A stretch of DNA of 64,000 nt from Rhizobium brockwellii. GTDB taxonomy: Bacteria; Pseudomonadota; Alphaproteobacteria; Rhizobiales; Rhizobiaceae. Below the pieces are notes generated by a model, which saw nothing but the letters and a program-made list of their open reading frames with translations, did not search any database and was not told where the DNA came from. Numbering within the stretch: the stretch's first letter is position 1; each line of letters begins with the position of its first letter. Shown piece after piece: positions 34,555-46,069 of the stretch. Made by a program: the position numbers and the translations under genes. The DNA is taken from positions 3,716,001 to 3,780,000 of the forward strand of contig NZ_CP053439.1 of NCBI RefSeq assembly GCF_000769405.2, read 5' to 3'.

Positions 34555-35433
34555 ATGCTTTACGATCTCTCCCTCCACATGGGTTACATCTACGACGTGC
34601 CGGCCTCCGGCGCTCGCCACGTCATGCGCCTGATGCCGCTGTCGCTGACCAATCGACAGCGCCTGGTCGCCGGCTCGATCACCATCTCGCCGACGCCGGA
34701 CGAGCAGTCGCATTTCGTCGATTTCTTCCATCATCCCACCACCTCCTTCATGCTGCGCGCGCCGCACGAGACGCTCGACATTCGCATGCAAGCCCGCGTG
34801 CAGGTGGAAAGCCAGCCGATCGCCGCTGATTTCTCGCCGCTGCTTGCCGACCTGCCGGAGGAGGTCGCCGGCATCTGGTCGCTGGCGCCGGATTCGCCGC
34901 ACCATTTCCTTGGCGACAGCCCGCGCCTGACCCAAGCCCGCGAGATCGCCGACTATGCGCAAAGCTGGGCCGTGCCTGATCTGACGGCGATGCAGATCGC
35001 CCATGCGCTCTGTAGCCGGATCAACAAGGATTTCACCTACGATCCTGACGCGACGACGGTGGACACGACGCCGCTCGAGGCCTTCAGATTGAAGCGCGGC
35101 GTCTGCCAGGATTTCACCCACATCATGATCCTGGCGCTTAGAAGCCTCGGCATTCCGGCCGGCTACGTCTCCGGCTTCCTGCGAACCATCCCGCCGCCCG
35201 GCAAGGAACGGTTGGAAGGGGCGGACGCCATGCATGCCTGGGTGCGGATCTGGTGCGGTGAGACGAACGGCTGGATCGAGCTCGACCCGACCAACGACAT
35301 TCCCGCCGGCACGGACCACATCGTGGTCGCCTATGGTCGGGACTATTCCGACGTCGTTCCGGTCATCGGCGTATTGAAAAGTTATGGCGGCCAACGCGCC
35401 GTTCAGGCGGTCGACGTGATCCCGCTGAAATAA
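34555..35433 (+). CDS. Transglutaminase-like cysteine peptidase/acyltransferase
   Basis: A 292-residue protein with an N-terminal beta domain (residues 1-90; SLHMGYIYDVPASGARHVMRLMPL) and a transglutaminase core with the triad C184 in KRGVCQDFTH, H227 in DAMHAWVRIW and D244 in IELDPTND. It is the third gene of the ATP-grasp/Alpha-E cluster. A GTG at 34546 would overlap the preceding stop; ATG 34555 seems as good. Such proteins cleave or exchange peptide bonds, probably processing what the ATP-grasp makes. It is followed by AT-rich DNA (35435-35480) that could separate transcripts. Confidence 0.9.
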   Translation: MLYDLSLHMGYIYDVPASGARHVMRLMPLSLTNRQRLVAGSITISPTPDEQSHFVDFFHHPTTSFMLRAPHETLDIRMQARVQVESQPIAADFSPLLADLPEEVAGIWSLAPDSPHHFLGDSPRLTQAREIADYAQSWAVPDLTAMQIAHALCSRINKDFTYDPDATTVDTTPLEAFRLKRGVCQDFTHIMILALRSLGIPAGYVSGFLRTIPPPGKERLEGADAMHAWVRIWCGETNGWIELDPTNDIPAGTDHIVVAYGRDYSDVVPVIGVLKSYGGQRAVQAVDVIPLK

Positions 35434-35546
35434 TCCCAAAATTGGAAAAATCCGACGATTCGTTAAAATTGTATTGACGCCGTAAGGACAGCGGAAAGAA
35501 GGAGCGTGCGCAATATCACCTCACAGGGCCTCCTATACGGGTGAAC

Positions 35547-36749
35547 ATGATGAGCACCTCCTTTTTGCATCCCTGCCTGCGTCGCATGCTTGGCGACCGT
35601 GGCGGTAATTTCGGTATAATGACGGCGATCGTATTGCCCGTCCTTTTTGGTGCTGCCGGCATGGCGATCCAGGTGGGCGATCTATTGCTCTCGAAACAGC
35701 AATTGCAGGAAGCCGCCGATTCTGCCGCGCTGGCAACCGCGACCGCCCTGGCAAACGGCACGATCCAAACCTCGCAGGCCGAGGCCTTCGCGCGGAATTT
35801 CGTCGCCGGACAAATGGCGAATTACCTGCAGAGCGGCATCGATATCAAGAGCACGACGGGCGTCGATGTCCGGACAACGACATCGGGCAAGTCGACATCC
35901 TATCAAGTGACGGTTTCACCCGACTACGACATCGCGGTCAATCCGCTGATGCAGACGGTCGGGTTCACGACGCAGAACATTTCAACGTCGAGCACGACGA
36001 CCAGCGGCAATTCGCAAACCCAAGGCTCTGTCTCCATGTTCCTCGTCCTCGACAGGTCCGGCTCAATGGGCGAGGATACCGCGACGGTCAACGCGTCAGA
36101 TCCCACGGAAGAATACAATTACGATTGCAGCGAAAAGGACAGATACGGCAACGTAACCAAGAAGAAGACCTGCACCGATACGCGCCCTCACTACTACACC
36201 AAAATCGAAGCCCTGAAGCTTGCCGTCGGCACGCTGACGGGCGAGCTCGACGCAGTCGACCCCGAAAAGGAATATGTCCGCACGGGTGCCGTTTCCTACA
36301 ATATCGAGATGCAGAAAGCGAAAGCGCTGGATTGGGGAACGGCCCACGTCACCAAATATGTCAACAAGCTGACGGCGACCGACGGTACGGACTCTGGCGA
36401 GGCATTCAAGACGGCTTATAATAAGCTTGCCGACGCGGCCGAAGACAAGGCGCACGTGGACAAGACGGGACAGGTTCCGACAAAATATATCGTCTTCATG
36501 ACGGACGGAGACAACAACTATACCTCCGCCGACACCGAAACGAAGACGTGGTGCGACAAGGCGCGCGACGCCAAGATGCAGGTCTATACGATTGCCTTTA
36601 TGGCGCCGGCGCGTGGCCAGGCTCTGCTGAGCTATTGCGCGACAGCGCCGGGCAACTATTTTCCCGCTGGCGACATGACGGCGCTCCTGAAGGCTTTCAA
36701 GGAAATCGGCATGAAAGCATCCAATCAGGTCACGCGTCTGACGAACTGA
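35547..36749 (+). CDS. TadE/TadG-like pilus-assembly protein with VWA domain
   Basis: A 400-residue protein with one N-terminal membrane helix (about 22-42, FGIMTAIVLPVLFGAAGMAIQV), the class III signal-like Flp/TadG layout with DRGGNFGIMTAIVLPVLFGAAGM, and a von Willebrand A domain from about 165. Its MIDAS metal site is DRSGSMG plus TDGTDSGEAF and MTDGDNN. A charged loop with two cysteine-rich segments (YNYDCSEKDRYG, KKKTCTD) is inserted after the first MIDAS strand. No tad operon is adjacent. The start is ambiguous: GTG 35541, ATG 35547 or ATG 35550, none with a strong ribosome site. A strong terminator follows. Confidence 0.82.
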   Translation: MMSTSFLHPCLRRMLGDRGGNFGIMTAIVLPVLFGAAGMAIQVGDLLLSKQQLQEAADSAALATATALANGTIQTSQAEAFARNFVAGQMANYLQSGIDIKSTTGVDVRTTTSGKSTSYQVTVSPDYDIAVNPLMQTVGFTTQNISTSSTTTSGNSQTQGSVSMFLVLDRSGSMGEDTATVNASDPTEEYNYDCSEKDRYGNVTKKKTCTDTRPHYYTKIEALKLAVGTLTGELDAVDPEKEYVRTGAVSYNIEMQKAKALDWGTAHVTKYVNKLTATDGTDSGEAFKTAYNKLADAAEDKAHVDKTGQVPTKYIVFMTDGDNNYTSADTETKTWCDKARDAKMQVYTIAFMAPARGQALLSYCATAPGNYFPAGDMTALLKAFKEIGMKASNQVTRLTN

Positions 36750-36771
36750 TACAACGCCCAGAGAAATAGGA

Positions 36772-36816
36772 AACGAAAAGCCGCTCCGGAACAAACCGGT
36801 GCGGCTTTTCGTTATG
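36772..36816 (+). terminator. Intrinsic terminator after the VWA gene
   Basis: AACGAAAAGCCGC (36772-36784) pairs perfectly with GCGGCTTTTCGTT (36801-36813), 13 bp, with U-rich 3' arm. It isolates the VWA gene from the glycogen operon. Confidence 0.88.
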
Positions 36817-36946
36817 CTCGTTCGGCCCATCAGATCGAGAAAAGCGATTGAAATCAACCCCCTCAACCCGTGTGAGTATGAAGGTTTCGCAAATTTTTCG
36901 TTTGCCCAAATCCCTTGTTGCAAGTGCTTAGTAACGATGCATAAAC

Positions 36947-36966
36947 TGTCGCCAGCGCAAGCGACA
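36947..36966 (+). promoter_or_regulatory. Hairpin in the glgP leader
   Basis: TGTCGC (36947-36952) and GCGACA (36961-36966) with loop CAGCGCAA, 59 bases before the glgP ATG. It could be a leader hairpin; function is unknown. The surrounding AT-rich stretch (36885-37020) should carry the glg promoter. Confidence 0.3.
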
Positions 36967-37024
36967 AATTGATTGAATCAGGCATAACATCCTGAAACAA
37001 AATTAAAATTGGCGAGACCTGACG

Positions 37025-39487
37025 ATGAACACTGTTTCCAAGCCGATCATCCCCTCCCCCGCCCCTCGCAGTTCAAGGCCGGAAATTCTCGCTGAAGAAA
37101 TTATCGAACGTCTGACCTACCGCATCGGCAAGGATGCCAAGGTGGCAAAGCCGCATGACTGGCTGACCGCGACGATCCTGGTGGTGCGCGACCGCATCAT
37201 CGACAGGTGGATGGCTTCCACCCGCGAGGTTTATGCGACCGGCGCCAAGCGCGTCTATTATCTTTCTCTCGAATTCCTGATCGGCCGCCTGATGCGCGAC
37301 GCCGTTTCCAACCTCGGCTTGATGGAGGAGGTGCGCGATGCACTCGCCTCGCTCGGCGTCGACGTCAACGTCATTGCCGGCCTGGAGCCGGATGCCGCAC
37401 TCGGCAACGGCGGCCTCGGCCGTCTGGCTGCCTGTTTCATGGAGAGCATGGCAACGGTCGACGTTCCGGCCTATGGCTACGGCATCCGCTATGTCCACGG
37501 CCTCTTCCGCCAGCAGCTGGCCGACGGCTGGCAGGTGGAACTGCCGGAAAACTGGCTCGCCCACGGCAATCCTTGGGAATTCGAACGCCGCGAAAGCGCC
37601 TATGAAATCGGCTTCGGCGGCGCCGTCGAATTCATCACCACCCATGACGACCAGCCGCGCTACGTCTGGAAACCGGCCGAGCGCGTCATCGCCGCCGCCT
37701 TCGACACGCCGGCCGTCGGCTGGCGCGGCAAGCGCGTCAACACGCTGCGCCTCTGGTCGGCGCAACCGATCGATCCGATCCTGCTCGATGCCTTCAACGC
37801 CGGCGACCACATCGGGGCGCTGCGCGAAAGCAACAAGGCCGAAAGCCTGACCCGGGTTCTCTATCCTGCCGACGCCACCCCGGCCGGCCAGGAACTGCGG
37901 CTGCGCCAGGAATTCTTCTTCTCGTCGGCCTCGCTGCAGGACATCCTGCGCCGCCATCTGCAGCAATATGACGATTTCACCTCGCTGCCGGACAAGGTGG
38001 CGATCCAGCTGAACGACACTCACCCCGCCGTCTCGGTCGCCGAACTCGTGCGTCTGCTCTGTGACGTACACGGAATGGATTTCGACCAAGCCTGGGAAAT
38101 CACCCGCCAAACCTTCTCCTACACCAACCATACGCTTCTGCCCGAAGCGTTGGAAAGCTGGGCGGTGCCGCTGTTCGAGCGCCTGCTGCCGCGCCACATG
38201 CAGATCATCTATGCGATCAATGCCAAGATCCTGATCGACGCCCGTAAGGGCAAGAACTTCTCCGATGGGGAAATCCGCTCGATCTCGCTGATCGATGAAA
38301 GCGGCGACCGCCGCGTACGCATGGGCAACCTGGCTTTCGTCGGCTCGCATTCGATCAACGGCGTTTCGGCCCTGCACACCGACCTGATGAAGGTCACGGT
38401 CTTTGCCGACCTGCACAAGCTCTATCCTAACCGCATCAACAACAAGACCAACGGCATCACGCCGCGCCGCTGGTTGCAGCAGTGCAATCCCGGTCTCACC
38501 GGCCTGATCCGCGAGGCCATCGGCGACGAATTCCTCGATGATGCCGAAAAGCTGCGTGCGCTCGACGTGCATTCCTCCGATCCGGCTTTCCAGCAGAAGT
38601 TCGCAGCGGTAAAGCGCGCCAACAAGGTGGCACTCTCCAACCTCGTCGCCAGCCGCATGGGCGTGAAGCTCGATCCGTCGGCGATGTTCGACATCCAGAT
38701 CAAGCGTATCCACGAATACAAGCGCCAGCTGCTTAATATCATCGAGGCCGTCGCGCTCTACGATCAGATCCGTTCGCATCCCGAGCTCGACTGGGTGCCG
38801 CGCGTGAAACTCTTCGCCGGCAAGGCGGCGCCGAGTTATTACAATGCCAAGCTCATCATCAAGCTGATCAACGACGTTTCCCGCACGATCAACAACGATC
38901 CGTCGGTACGCGGCCTGCTGAAGATCGTCTTCGTCCCGAACTACAATGTCTCGCTCGCCGAAGTCATGGTTCCGGCCGCCGACCTCTCGGAGCAGATCTC
39001 GACCGCCGGCATGGAAGCATCCGGCACCGGCAACATGAAATTCGGCCTCAATGGCGCGCTGACGATCGGCACGCTCGATGGCGCCAATGTCGAGATGCGC
39101 GACAATGTCGGCGAGGACAACATCGTCATCTTCGGTCTCAAGGCCGACGAGGTGTCGAAAGTCCGCAGCGATGGCCACAATCCGCGCGCCATCATCGAGG
39201 GATCACGCGAACTCGCCCAGGCGCTTGCCGCTATCGGTTCCGGCGTTTTCTCGCCCGATGACCGCAACCGCTATACGTCGCTGATCGACGGCATCTATTC
39301 GCATGATTGGTTCATGGTCGCGGCCGATTTCGACGCCTACGCCCAGGCCCAGCGCGAGGTCGACCAGATCTGGACCAACCAGTCCGCCTGGTACACCAAG
39401 ACGATCAACAATACGGCGCGGATGGGCTGGTTCTCTTCCGATCGTACCATCAGGCAATATGCAGACGAAATCTGGAGAGCCGGATGA
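37025..39487 (+). CDS. glgP: Glycogen phosphorylase
   Basis: An 820-residue PLP enzyme that releases glucose-1-phosphate from alpha-1,4-glucan ends. Signatures: YYLSLEFLIGRLMRDAV (near 78-94), ALGNGGLGRLAACFMES (near 129-145), NDTHPAVSVAELVRLL, and the PLP-lysine region EASGTGNMKFGLNGALTIGTLDGANVE near 665-690. Full length for the family. ATG 37025 begins the N-terminus after an AT-rich leader. First gene of glgP-B-C-A-pgm-glgX; its stop overlaps glgB by four bases. Confidence 0.97.
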   Translation: MNTVSKPIIPSPAPRSSRPEILAEEIIERLTYRIGKDAKVAKPHDWLTATILVVRDRIIDRWMASTREVYATGAKRVYYLSLEFLIGRLMRDAVSNLGLMEEVRDALASLGVDVNVIAGLEPDAALGNGGLGRLAACFMESMATVDVPAYGYGIRYVHGLFRQQLADGWQVELPENWLAHGNPWEFERRESAYEIGFGGAVEFITTHDDQPRYVWKPAERVIAAAFDTPAVGWRGKRVNTLRLWSAQPIDPILLDAFNAGDHIGALRESNKAESLTRVLYPADATPAGQELRLRQEFFFSSASLQDILRRHLQQYDDFTSLPDKVAIQLNDTHPAVSVAELVRLLCDVHGMDFDQAWEITRQTFSYTNHTLLPEALESWAVPLFERLLPRHMQIIYAINAKILIDARKGKNFSDGEIRSISLIDESGDRRVRMGNLAFVGSHSINGVSALHTDLMKVTVFADLHKLYPNRINNKTNGITPRRWLQQCNPGLTGLIREAIGDEFLDDAEKLRALDVHSSDPAFQQKFAAVKRANKVALSNLVASRMGVKLDPSAMFDIQIKRIHEYKRQLLNIIEAVALYDQIRSHPELDWVPRVKLFAGKAAPSYYNAKLIIKLINDVSRTINNDPSVRGLLKIVFVPNYNVSLAEVMVPAADLSEQISTAGMEASGTGNMKFGLNGALTIGTLDGANVEMRDNVGEDNIVIFGLKADEVSKVRSDGHNPRAIIEGSRELAQALAAIGSGVFSPDDRNRYTSLIDGIYSHDWFMVAADFDAYAQAQREVDQIWTNQSAWYTKTINNTARMGWFSSDRTIRQYADEIWRAG

Positions 39488-41691
39488 AAACGCCGAAGAC
39501 CGTCCCTGAAGTAAAGCTTTCCTGGGAAATTTCGGCAGATGAAATCACGGCGATCCTTGCCGGCTCGCATTCTAATCCCTTTGCCGTCCTCGGTGTGCAC
39601 CAGGCGGGCGACGCTTTCGTCGCCCGATGTTTCATCCCTGGCGCGGAGGAGGTGACCGCCATGACGCTCGACGGCAGCGTTATCGGCGAGCTGAAACAGC
39701 TCCATGCCGACGGCGTCTTTGCCGGCCCGGTTTCCCTTACAAAGCTCCAGCCGGTGCGTTACCGCGCCCGGCGCGGCGATGCCGAATGGGCTGTCACCGA
39801 TCCCTACAGCTTCGGTCCGGTGCTCGGACCGATGGACGATTATTTCGCCCGCCAGGGTTCGCATCTGCGCCTATTCGACAAGATGGGCGCCCACCTCATC
39901 AAGCATGACGGCGCCCAGGGCATCCATTTCGCCGTCTGGGCGCCGAATGCACAGCGCGTCTCCGTCGTCGGTGATTTCAACAATTGGGACGGCCGCCGCC
40001 ACGTGATGCGCTTCCGTGCCGACAGCGGCATTTGGGAAATCTTTGCCCCTGACGTACCGATCGGCGTTGCCTACAAGTTCGAGATCCGCGGCCAGGACGG
40101 CGTATTGCTGCCGCTGAAGGCAGATCCGTTTGCACGGCGCAGCGAGCTCCGACCGAAGACCGCCTCGATCACCGCCGCCGAGCTGGAGCAGGAGTGGGAA
40201 GACGAGGCCCATCTGAAGCACTGGCGCGAGACCGACAAGCGCCGCCAGCCGATCTCGATCTACGAGGTGCATGCCGCCTCCTGGCAACGCCGGCAGGACG
40301 GCACGATGCTGTCTTGGGACGAGCTCGCCTCCAGCCTCATCCCCTATTGCACCGACATGGGCTTCACTCATATCGAATTCCTGCCGATCACCGAGTACCC
40401 CTACGACCCCTCCTGGGGTTACCAGACGACCGGCCTCTATGCGCCGACCGCTCGTTTCGGCGAGCCGGAGGGTTTTGCCCGTTTCGTCAACGGCTGCCAC
40501 AAGGTCGGCATCGGCGTCATCCTCGACTGGGTGCCGGCGCATTTTCCGACCGACGAACACGGTCTCGGCTGGTTCGACGGCACGGCGCTCTACGAGCACG
40601 AAGATCCGCGCAAGGGCTTCCACCCGGACTGGAGCACGGCGATTTACAATTTCGGCCGCACCGAGGTCGTTTCCTATCTCGTTAACAACGCGCTCTACTG
40701 GGCCGAAAAATTCCACCTCGACGGTCTGCGTGTCGATGCCGTCGCTTCGATGCTCTACCTCGATTATTCGCGCAAGCACGGCGAGTGGATCCCGAACGAA
40801 TATGGCGGCAACGAGAACCTCGAAGCGGTCCGTTTTCTGCAGGATCTCAACATCCGCATCTATGGCAAAAATTCCAACGTCATGACCATCGCCGAGGAAT
40901 CGACCTCTTGGCCGAAAGTCTCGCAGCCCGTTCATGAAGGCGGCCTCGGTTTTGGCTTCAAGTGGAACATGGGCTTCATGCACGACACGCTGAGCTACAT
41001 GAGCCGGGATCCTATCTATCGCGGCCACCATCACAACGAACTCACCTTCGGCCTGCTCTACGCCTATTCGGAAAATTTCGTCCTGCCGCTCTCGCATGAC
41101 GAGGTTGTCCATGGAAAAGGCTCGCTGATCGCCAAGATGCCGGGCGACGACTGGCAGAAATTCGCCAATCTGCGTGCCTACTACGCCTATATGTGGGGCT
41201 ATCCCGGCAAGAAGCTGCTGTTCATGGGCCAGGAATTCGCCCAGTGGAGCGAGTGGAGCGAAGAGAAGGCACTGGACTGGAACCTGCTTCAGTATCGCAT
41301 GCACGAGGGCATGCGGCGCCTGGTGCGTGACCTCAATTTCACCTATCGCAGCAAGCCGGCGCTGCATGAGCGTGACTGCGAGGGCGAAGGTTTCGAATGG
41401 CTGGTCGCCGACGACCACCAGAATTCCGTCTTTGCCTGGTTGCGCAAGGCCCCGGGCCAGAAGCCGGTCGCCGTCATCACCAATTTCACCCCTGTCTACC
41501 GCGAGAATTACTCGATCCGCCTGCCGTCCGCAGGTCGCTGGCGGGAAATCCTGAACACCGATGCCGACATCTACGGCGGCAGCGGCAAGGGCAATGGCGG
41601 GCGCGTGCAGGCCGTCGATGCCGGCGGCAATATTACCTGCTCGATTACCTTGCCGCCCTTGGCGACAATCATGCTTGAACCTGAAAATTAG
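39484..41691 (+). CDS. glgB: 1,4-alpha-glucan branching enzyme
   Basis: A 735-residue GH13 enzyme. The N-terminal carbohydrate-binding module 48 spans about residues 25-110, with a second near 130-220. The (beta/alpha)8 core has the nucleophile Asp in [14 protein letters not shown], the acid Glu in MTIAEEST and the transition-state His/Asp in [13 protein letters not shown]. Start ATG 39484 overlaps the glgP stop (ATGA), implying coupled translation. It introduces alpha-1,6 branches into glycogen made by GlgA. Confidence 0.97.
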   Translation: MKTPKTVPEVKLSWEISADEITAILAGSHSNPFAVLGVHQAGDAFVARCFIPGAEEVTAMTLDGSVIGELKQLHADGVFAGPVSLTKLQPVRYRARRGDAEWAVTDPYSFGPVLGPMDDYFARQGSHLRLFDKMGAHLIKHDGAQGIHFAVWAPNAQRVSVVGDFNNWDGRRHVMRFRADSGIWEIFAPDVPIGVAYKFEIRGQDGVLLPLKADPFARRSELRPKTASITAAELEQEWEDEAHLKHWRETDKRRQPISIYEVHAASWQRRQDGTMLSWDELASSLIPYCTDMGFTHIEFLPITEYPYDPSWGYQTTGLYAPTARFGEPEGFARFVNGCHKVGIGVILDWVPAHFPTDEHGLGWFDGTALYEHEDPRKGFHPDWSTAIYNFGRTEVVSYLVNNALYWAEKFHLDGLRVDAVASMLYLDYSRKHGEWIPNEYGGNENLEAVRFLQDLNIRIYGKNSNVMTIAEESTSWPKVSQPVHEGGLGFGFKWNMGFMHDTLSYMSRDPIYRGHHHNELTFGLLYAYSENFVLPLSHDEVVHGKGSLIAKMPGDDWQKFANLRAYYAYMWGYPGKKLLFMGQEFAQWSEWSEEKALDWNLLQYRMHEGMRRLVRDLNFTYRSKPALHERDCEGEGFEWLVADDHQNSVFAWLRKAPGQKPVAVITNFTPVYRENYSIRLPSAGRWREILNTDADIYGGSGKGNGGRVQAVDAGGNITCSITLPPLATIMLEPEN

Positions 41692-41710
41692 TGACTGGTG
41701 GGAGGAGAAA

Positions 41711-42973
41711 ATGGTAGAAAAGCGCGTTCAGCCACTTGCCCGCGATGCAATGGCTTATGTTCTGGCGGGCGGTAGGGGAAGCCGTCTCAAGGAACTCACC
41801 GACCGGCGTGCCAAGCCGGCCGTCTATTTCGGCGGCAAGGCCCGCATCATCGATTTCGCCCTGTCGAATGCCCTGAATTCCGGCATTCGCCGTATCGGCG
41901 TCGCCACGCAATACAAGGCGCATTCGCTGATCCGCCACATGCAGCGCGGCTGGAATTTCTTCCGCCCCGAGCGTAACGAGAGCTTTGATATTCTGCCGGC
42001 CAGCCAGCGCGTTTCCGAGACGCAATGGTATGAAGGCACGGCCGACGCCGTCTATCAGAACATCGACATCATCCAGGATTACGGTGTCGAATACATGGTC
42101 ATTCTCGCCGGCGACCACGTCTATAAGATGGACTATGAATGGATGCTGCAGCAGCACGTCGATTCCGGCGCCGACGTCACCATCGGCTGCCTGGAAGTGC
42201 CGCGCATGGAAGCGGTCGGCTTCGGCGTCATGCATGTCAACGACAAGGACGAGATCATCGCCTTCGTCGAGAAACCGGCCGACCCGCCGCCCATTCCCGA
42301 CAAGCCAGATTTCGCCCTCGCCTCGATGGGCATCTACGTCTTCCACACCAAGTTCCTGCTCGATGCGCTACGCCGCGACGCCGCCGATCCGACCTCGAGC
42401 CGCGACTTCGGCAAGGACATCATCCCCTATATCGTCAAGAACGGTAAGGCGGTCGCCCACCGCTTCGCCAAGTCCTGCGTCCGTTCCGATTTCGAGCACG
42501 AGCCCTACTGGCGCGACGTCGGCACGATCGACGCCTATTGGCAGGCCAATATCGACCTGACGGCAATCGTTCCGGAGCTCGATATCTACGACAAGTCCTG
42601 GCCGATCTGGACCTATGCCGAGATCACCCCGCCGGCGAAATTCGTCCATGACGACGAGGATCGCCGCGGCTCGGCCACCTCCTCCGTTGTGTCAGGCGAT
42701 TGCATCATCTCGGGCGCCATGCTCAACAACAGCCTGCTCTTCACCGGCGTCAGGGCCAACTCCTTCTCCAAGTTGGAAGGAGCGGTCGTCCTGCCGAACG
42801 TGAAGGTCGGACGGCGCGCGCAGCTCAAGAATGTGGTGATCGACCATGGTGTCGTTATTCCGGAAGGTCTGGTCGTCGGCGAGGATCCCGAACTCGATGC
42901 CAAGCGCTTCCGGCGGACGGAAAGCGGCATCTGCCTGATCACGCAACCGATGATCGACAAGCTGGATATCTGA
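41711..42973 (+). CDS. glgC: Glucose-1-phosphate adenylyltransferase
   Basis: A 420-residue ADP-glucose pyrophosphorylase, the committed and allosterically regulated step of glycogen synthesis. The nucleotide loop [28 protein letters not shown] occupies about residues 14-41. The catalytic Asp lies in [16 protein letters not shown] binds the sugar phosphate. The C-terminal left-handed beta-helix holds the effector-binding part. ATG 41711 follows GGAGGAG by five bases; it starts 19 bp after glgB. Confidence 0.97.
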   Translation: MVEKRVQPLARDAMAYVLAGGRGSRLKELTDRRAKPAVYFGGKARIIDFALSNALNSGIRRIGVATQYKAHSLIRHMQRGWNFFRPERNESFDILPASQRVSETQWYEGTADAVYQNIDIIQDYGVEYMVILAGDHVYKMDYEWMLQQHVDSGADVTIGCLEVPRMEAVGFGVMHVNDKDEIIAFVEKPADPPPIPDKPDFALASMGIYVFHTKFLLDALRRDAADPTSSRDFGKDIIPYIVKNGKAVAHRFAKSCVRSDFEHEPYWRDVGTIDAYWQANIDLTAIVPELDIYDKSWPIWTYAEITPPAKFVHDDEDRRGSATSSVVSGDCIISGAMLNNSLLFTGVRANSFSKLEGAVVLPNVKVGRRAQLKNVVIDHGVVIPEGLVVGEDPELDAKRFRRTESGICLITQPMIDKLDI

Positions 42974-42976
42974 CTT

Positions 42977-44419
42977 ATGAAAGTTCTTTCGGTTTCGTCC
43001 GAAGTCTTCCCTTTGATCAAGACAGGGGGTCTGGCCGATGTGTCCGGCGCCCTGCCGATTGCTCTGAAAGCCTTCGGGGTCGAGACCAAGACCCTTCTAC
43101 CCGGCTATCCTGCCGTCATGAAGGGCATTCGCGACGCCGTCGTCAGGCTCGAATTCCCCGACCTGCTCGGTGAGCGGGCGACCGTACTCGAGGTCCAGCA
43201 CGAGGGCCTCGATCTGCTCATCCTCGATGCGCCGGCCTATTACGACAGACCGGGCGGGCCCTATCTCGATCCGCTCGGCAAGGACTATCCCGACAACTGG
43301 CGTCGTTTCGCCGCTCTGTCGCTCGCCGCCTCCGAGATCGCCGCGGGCCTTCTGCCCGGCTGGCCGCCGGATCTCGTCCACACCCACGACTGGCAGGCGG
43401 CGCTGACGTCGGTCTATATGCGCTACTACCCGACGCCGGAATTGCCGAGCGTGCTGACCATCCACAACATCGCCTTCCAGGGCCAGTTCGGTTCCGAGAT
43501 CTTCCCCGGCCTGCGCCTGCCTGCCCATGCCTTCGCCACCGAAAGCATCGAATATTACGGCACGATCGGCTTCCTCAAGGGCGGCCTGAAGACCGCCCAT
43601 GCGATCACGACAGTCAGCCCGACCTATGCCGATGAGATTCTGACGTCGGAATTCGGCATGGGGCTGGAGGGCGTCATCGCCAGCCGCGTCGACGATCTGC
43701 ACGGCATCGTCAACGGCATCGACACCGATATATGGAACCCGGCGACCGATCCTGTCGTCCACACCCACTATGGCCCGACGACGCTGAAGAACCGCGAGGA
43801 GAACCGTCGCTCGATCGCCGAATTCTTCCACCTCGACAATGACGACGCCCCGATCTTCTGCGTCATCAGCCGTCTAACCTGGCAGAAGGGCATGGATGTC
43901 GTCGCCAACGTCGCCGACGAGATCGTCGCCATGGGCGGCAAGCTCGTTGTGCTCGGCTCCGGCGAAGCCGCCCTTGAAGGCGCGCTGCTCGCCTCCGCCA
44001 GCCGCCACCCCGGCCGCATCGGCGTTTCGATAGGCTATAATGAGCCGATGTCGCACCTGATGCAGGCCGGCTGCGATGCGATCATCATCCCCTCGCGCTT
44101 CGAACCCTGCGGCTTGACCCAGCTTTACGGCCTGCGTTACGGCTGCGTGCCGATCGTCGCCCGCACCGGCGGGTTGAATGACACTGTGATCGACGCCAAT
44201 CACGCCGCACTTGCAGCGAAAGTCGCAACCGGCATACAATTTGCCCCCGTGACAGAAACAGGCATGCTACAGGCAATCCGCCGTGCGATGCATTTTTATC
44301 AGGACCGAAAACTCTGGACCCAATTGCAAAAGCAGGGCATGAAATCGGATGTCTCCTGGGAGAAGAGCGCCGAACGCTACGCTGCCCTCTATTCAAGCCT
44401 CGTCTCGAAAGGCATGTGA
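42977..44419 (+). CDS. glgA: Glycogen synthase (ADP-glucose)
   Basis: A 480-residue GT5 retaining glucosyltransferase with two Rossmann domains. [21 protein letters not shown] (7-27) holds the KxGGL ADP-glucose motif. The C-terminal part has [12 protein letters not shown], the catalytic region [18 protein letters not shown] (E-x7-E) and [13 protein letters not shown] 42977 lies 3 bp after the glgC stop. It extends alpha-1,4-glucan chains with ADP-glucose from GlgC. Confidence 0.97.
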   Translation: MKVLSVSSEVFPLIKTGGLADVSGALPIALKAFGVETKTLLPGYPAVMKGIRDAVVRLEFPDLLGERATVLEVQHEGLDLLILDAPAYYDRPGGPYLDPLGKDYPDNWRRFAALSLAASEIAAGLLPGWPPDLVHTHDWQAALTSVYMRYYPTPELPSVLTIHNIAFQGQFGSEIFPGLRLPAHAFATESIEYYGTIGFLKGGLKTAHAITTVSPTYADEILTSEFGMGLEGVIASRVDDLHGIVNGIDTDIWNPATDPVVHTHYGPTTLKNREENRRSIAEFFHLDNDDAPIFCVISRLTWQKGMDVVANVADEIVAMGGKLVVLGSGEAALEGALLASASRHPGRIGVSIGYNEPMSHLMQAGCDAIIIPSRFEPCGLTQLYGLRYGCVPIVARTGGLNDTVIDANHAALAAKVATGIQFAPVTETGMLQAIRRAMHFYQDRKLWTQLQKQGMKSDVSWEKSAERYAALYSSLVSKGM

Positions 44420-46057
<1,638 letters not shown>

Positions 46058-46069
46058 TCCGGGGGGAAC

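Noticed and set aside
36788..36813. A GGAAC-N17-CGTT match resembling an EcfG promoter 210 bp upstream of glgP
   Set aside because: Both blocks lie within the 13-bp terminator hairpin of the VWA gene, so the match is more likely chance. A transcription start map upstream of glgP could reopen it.
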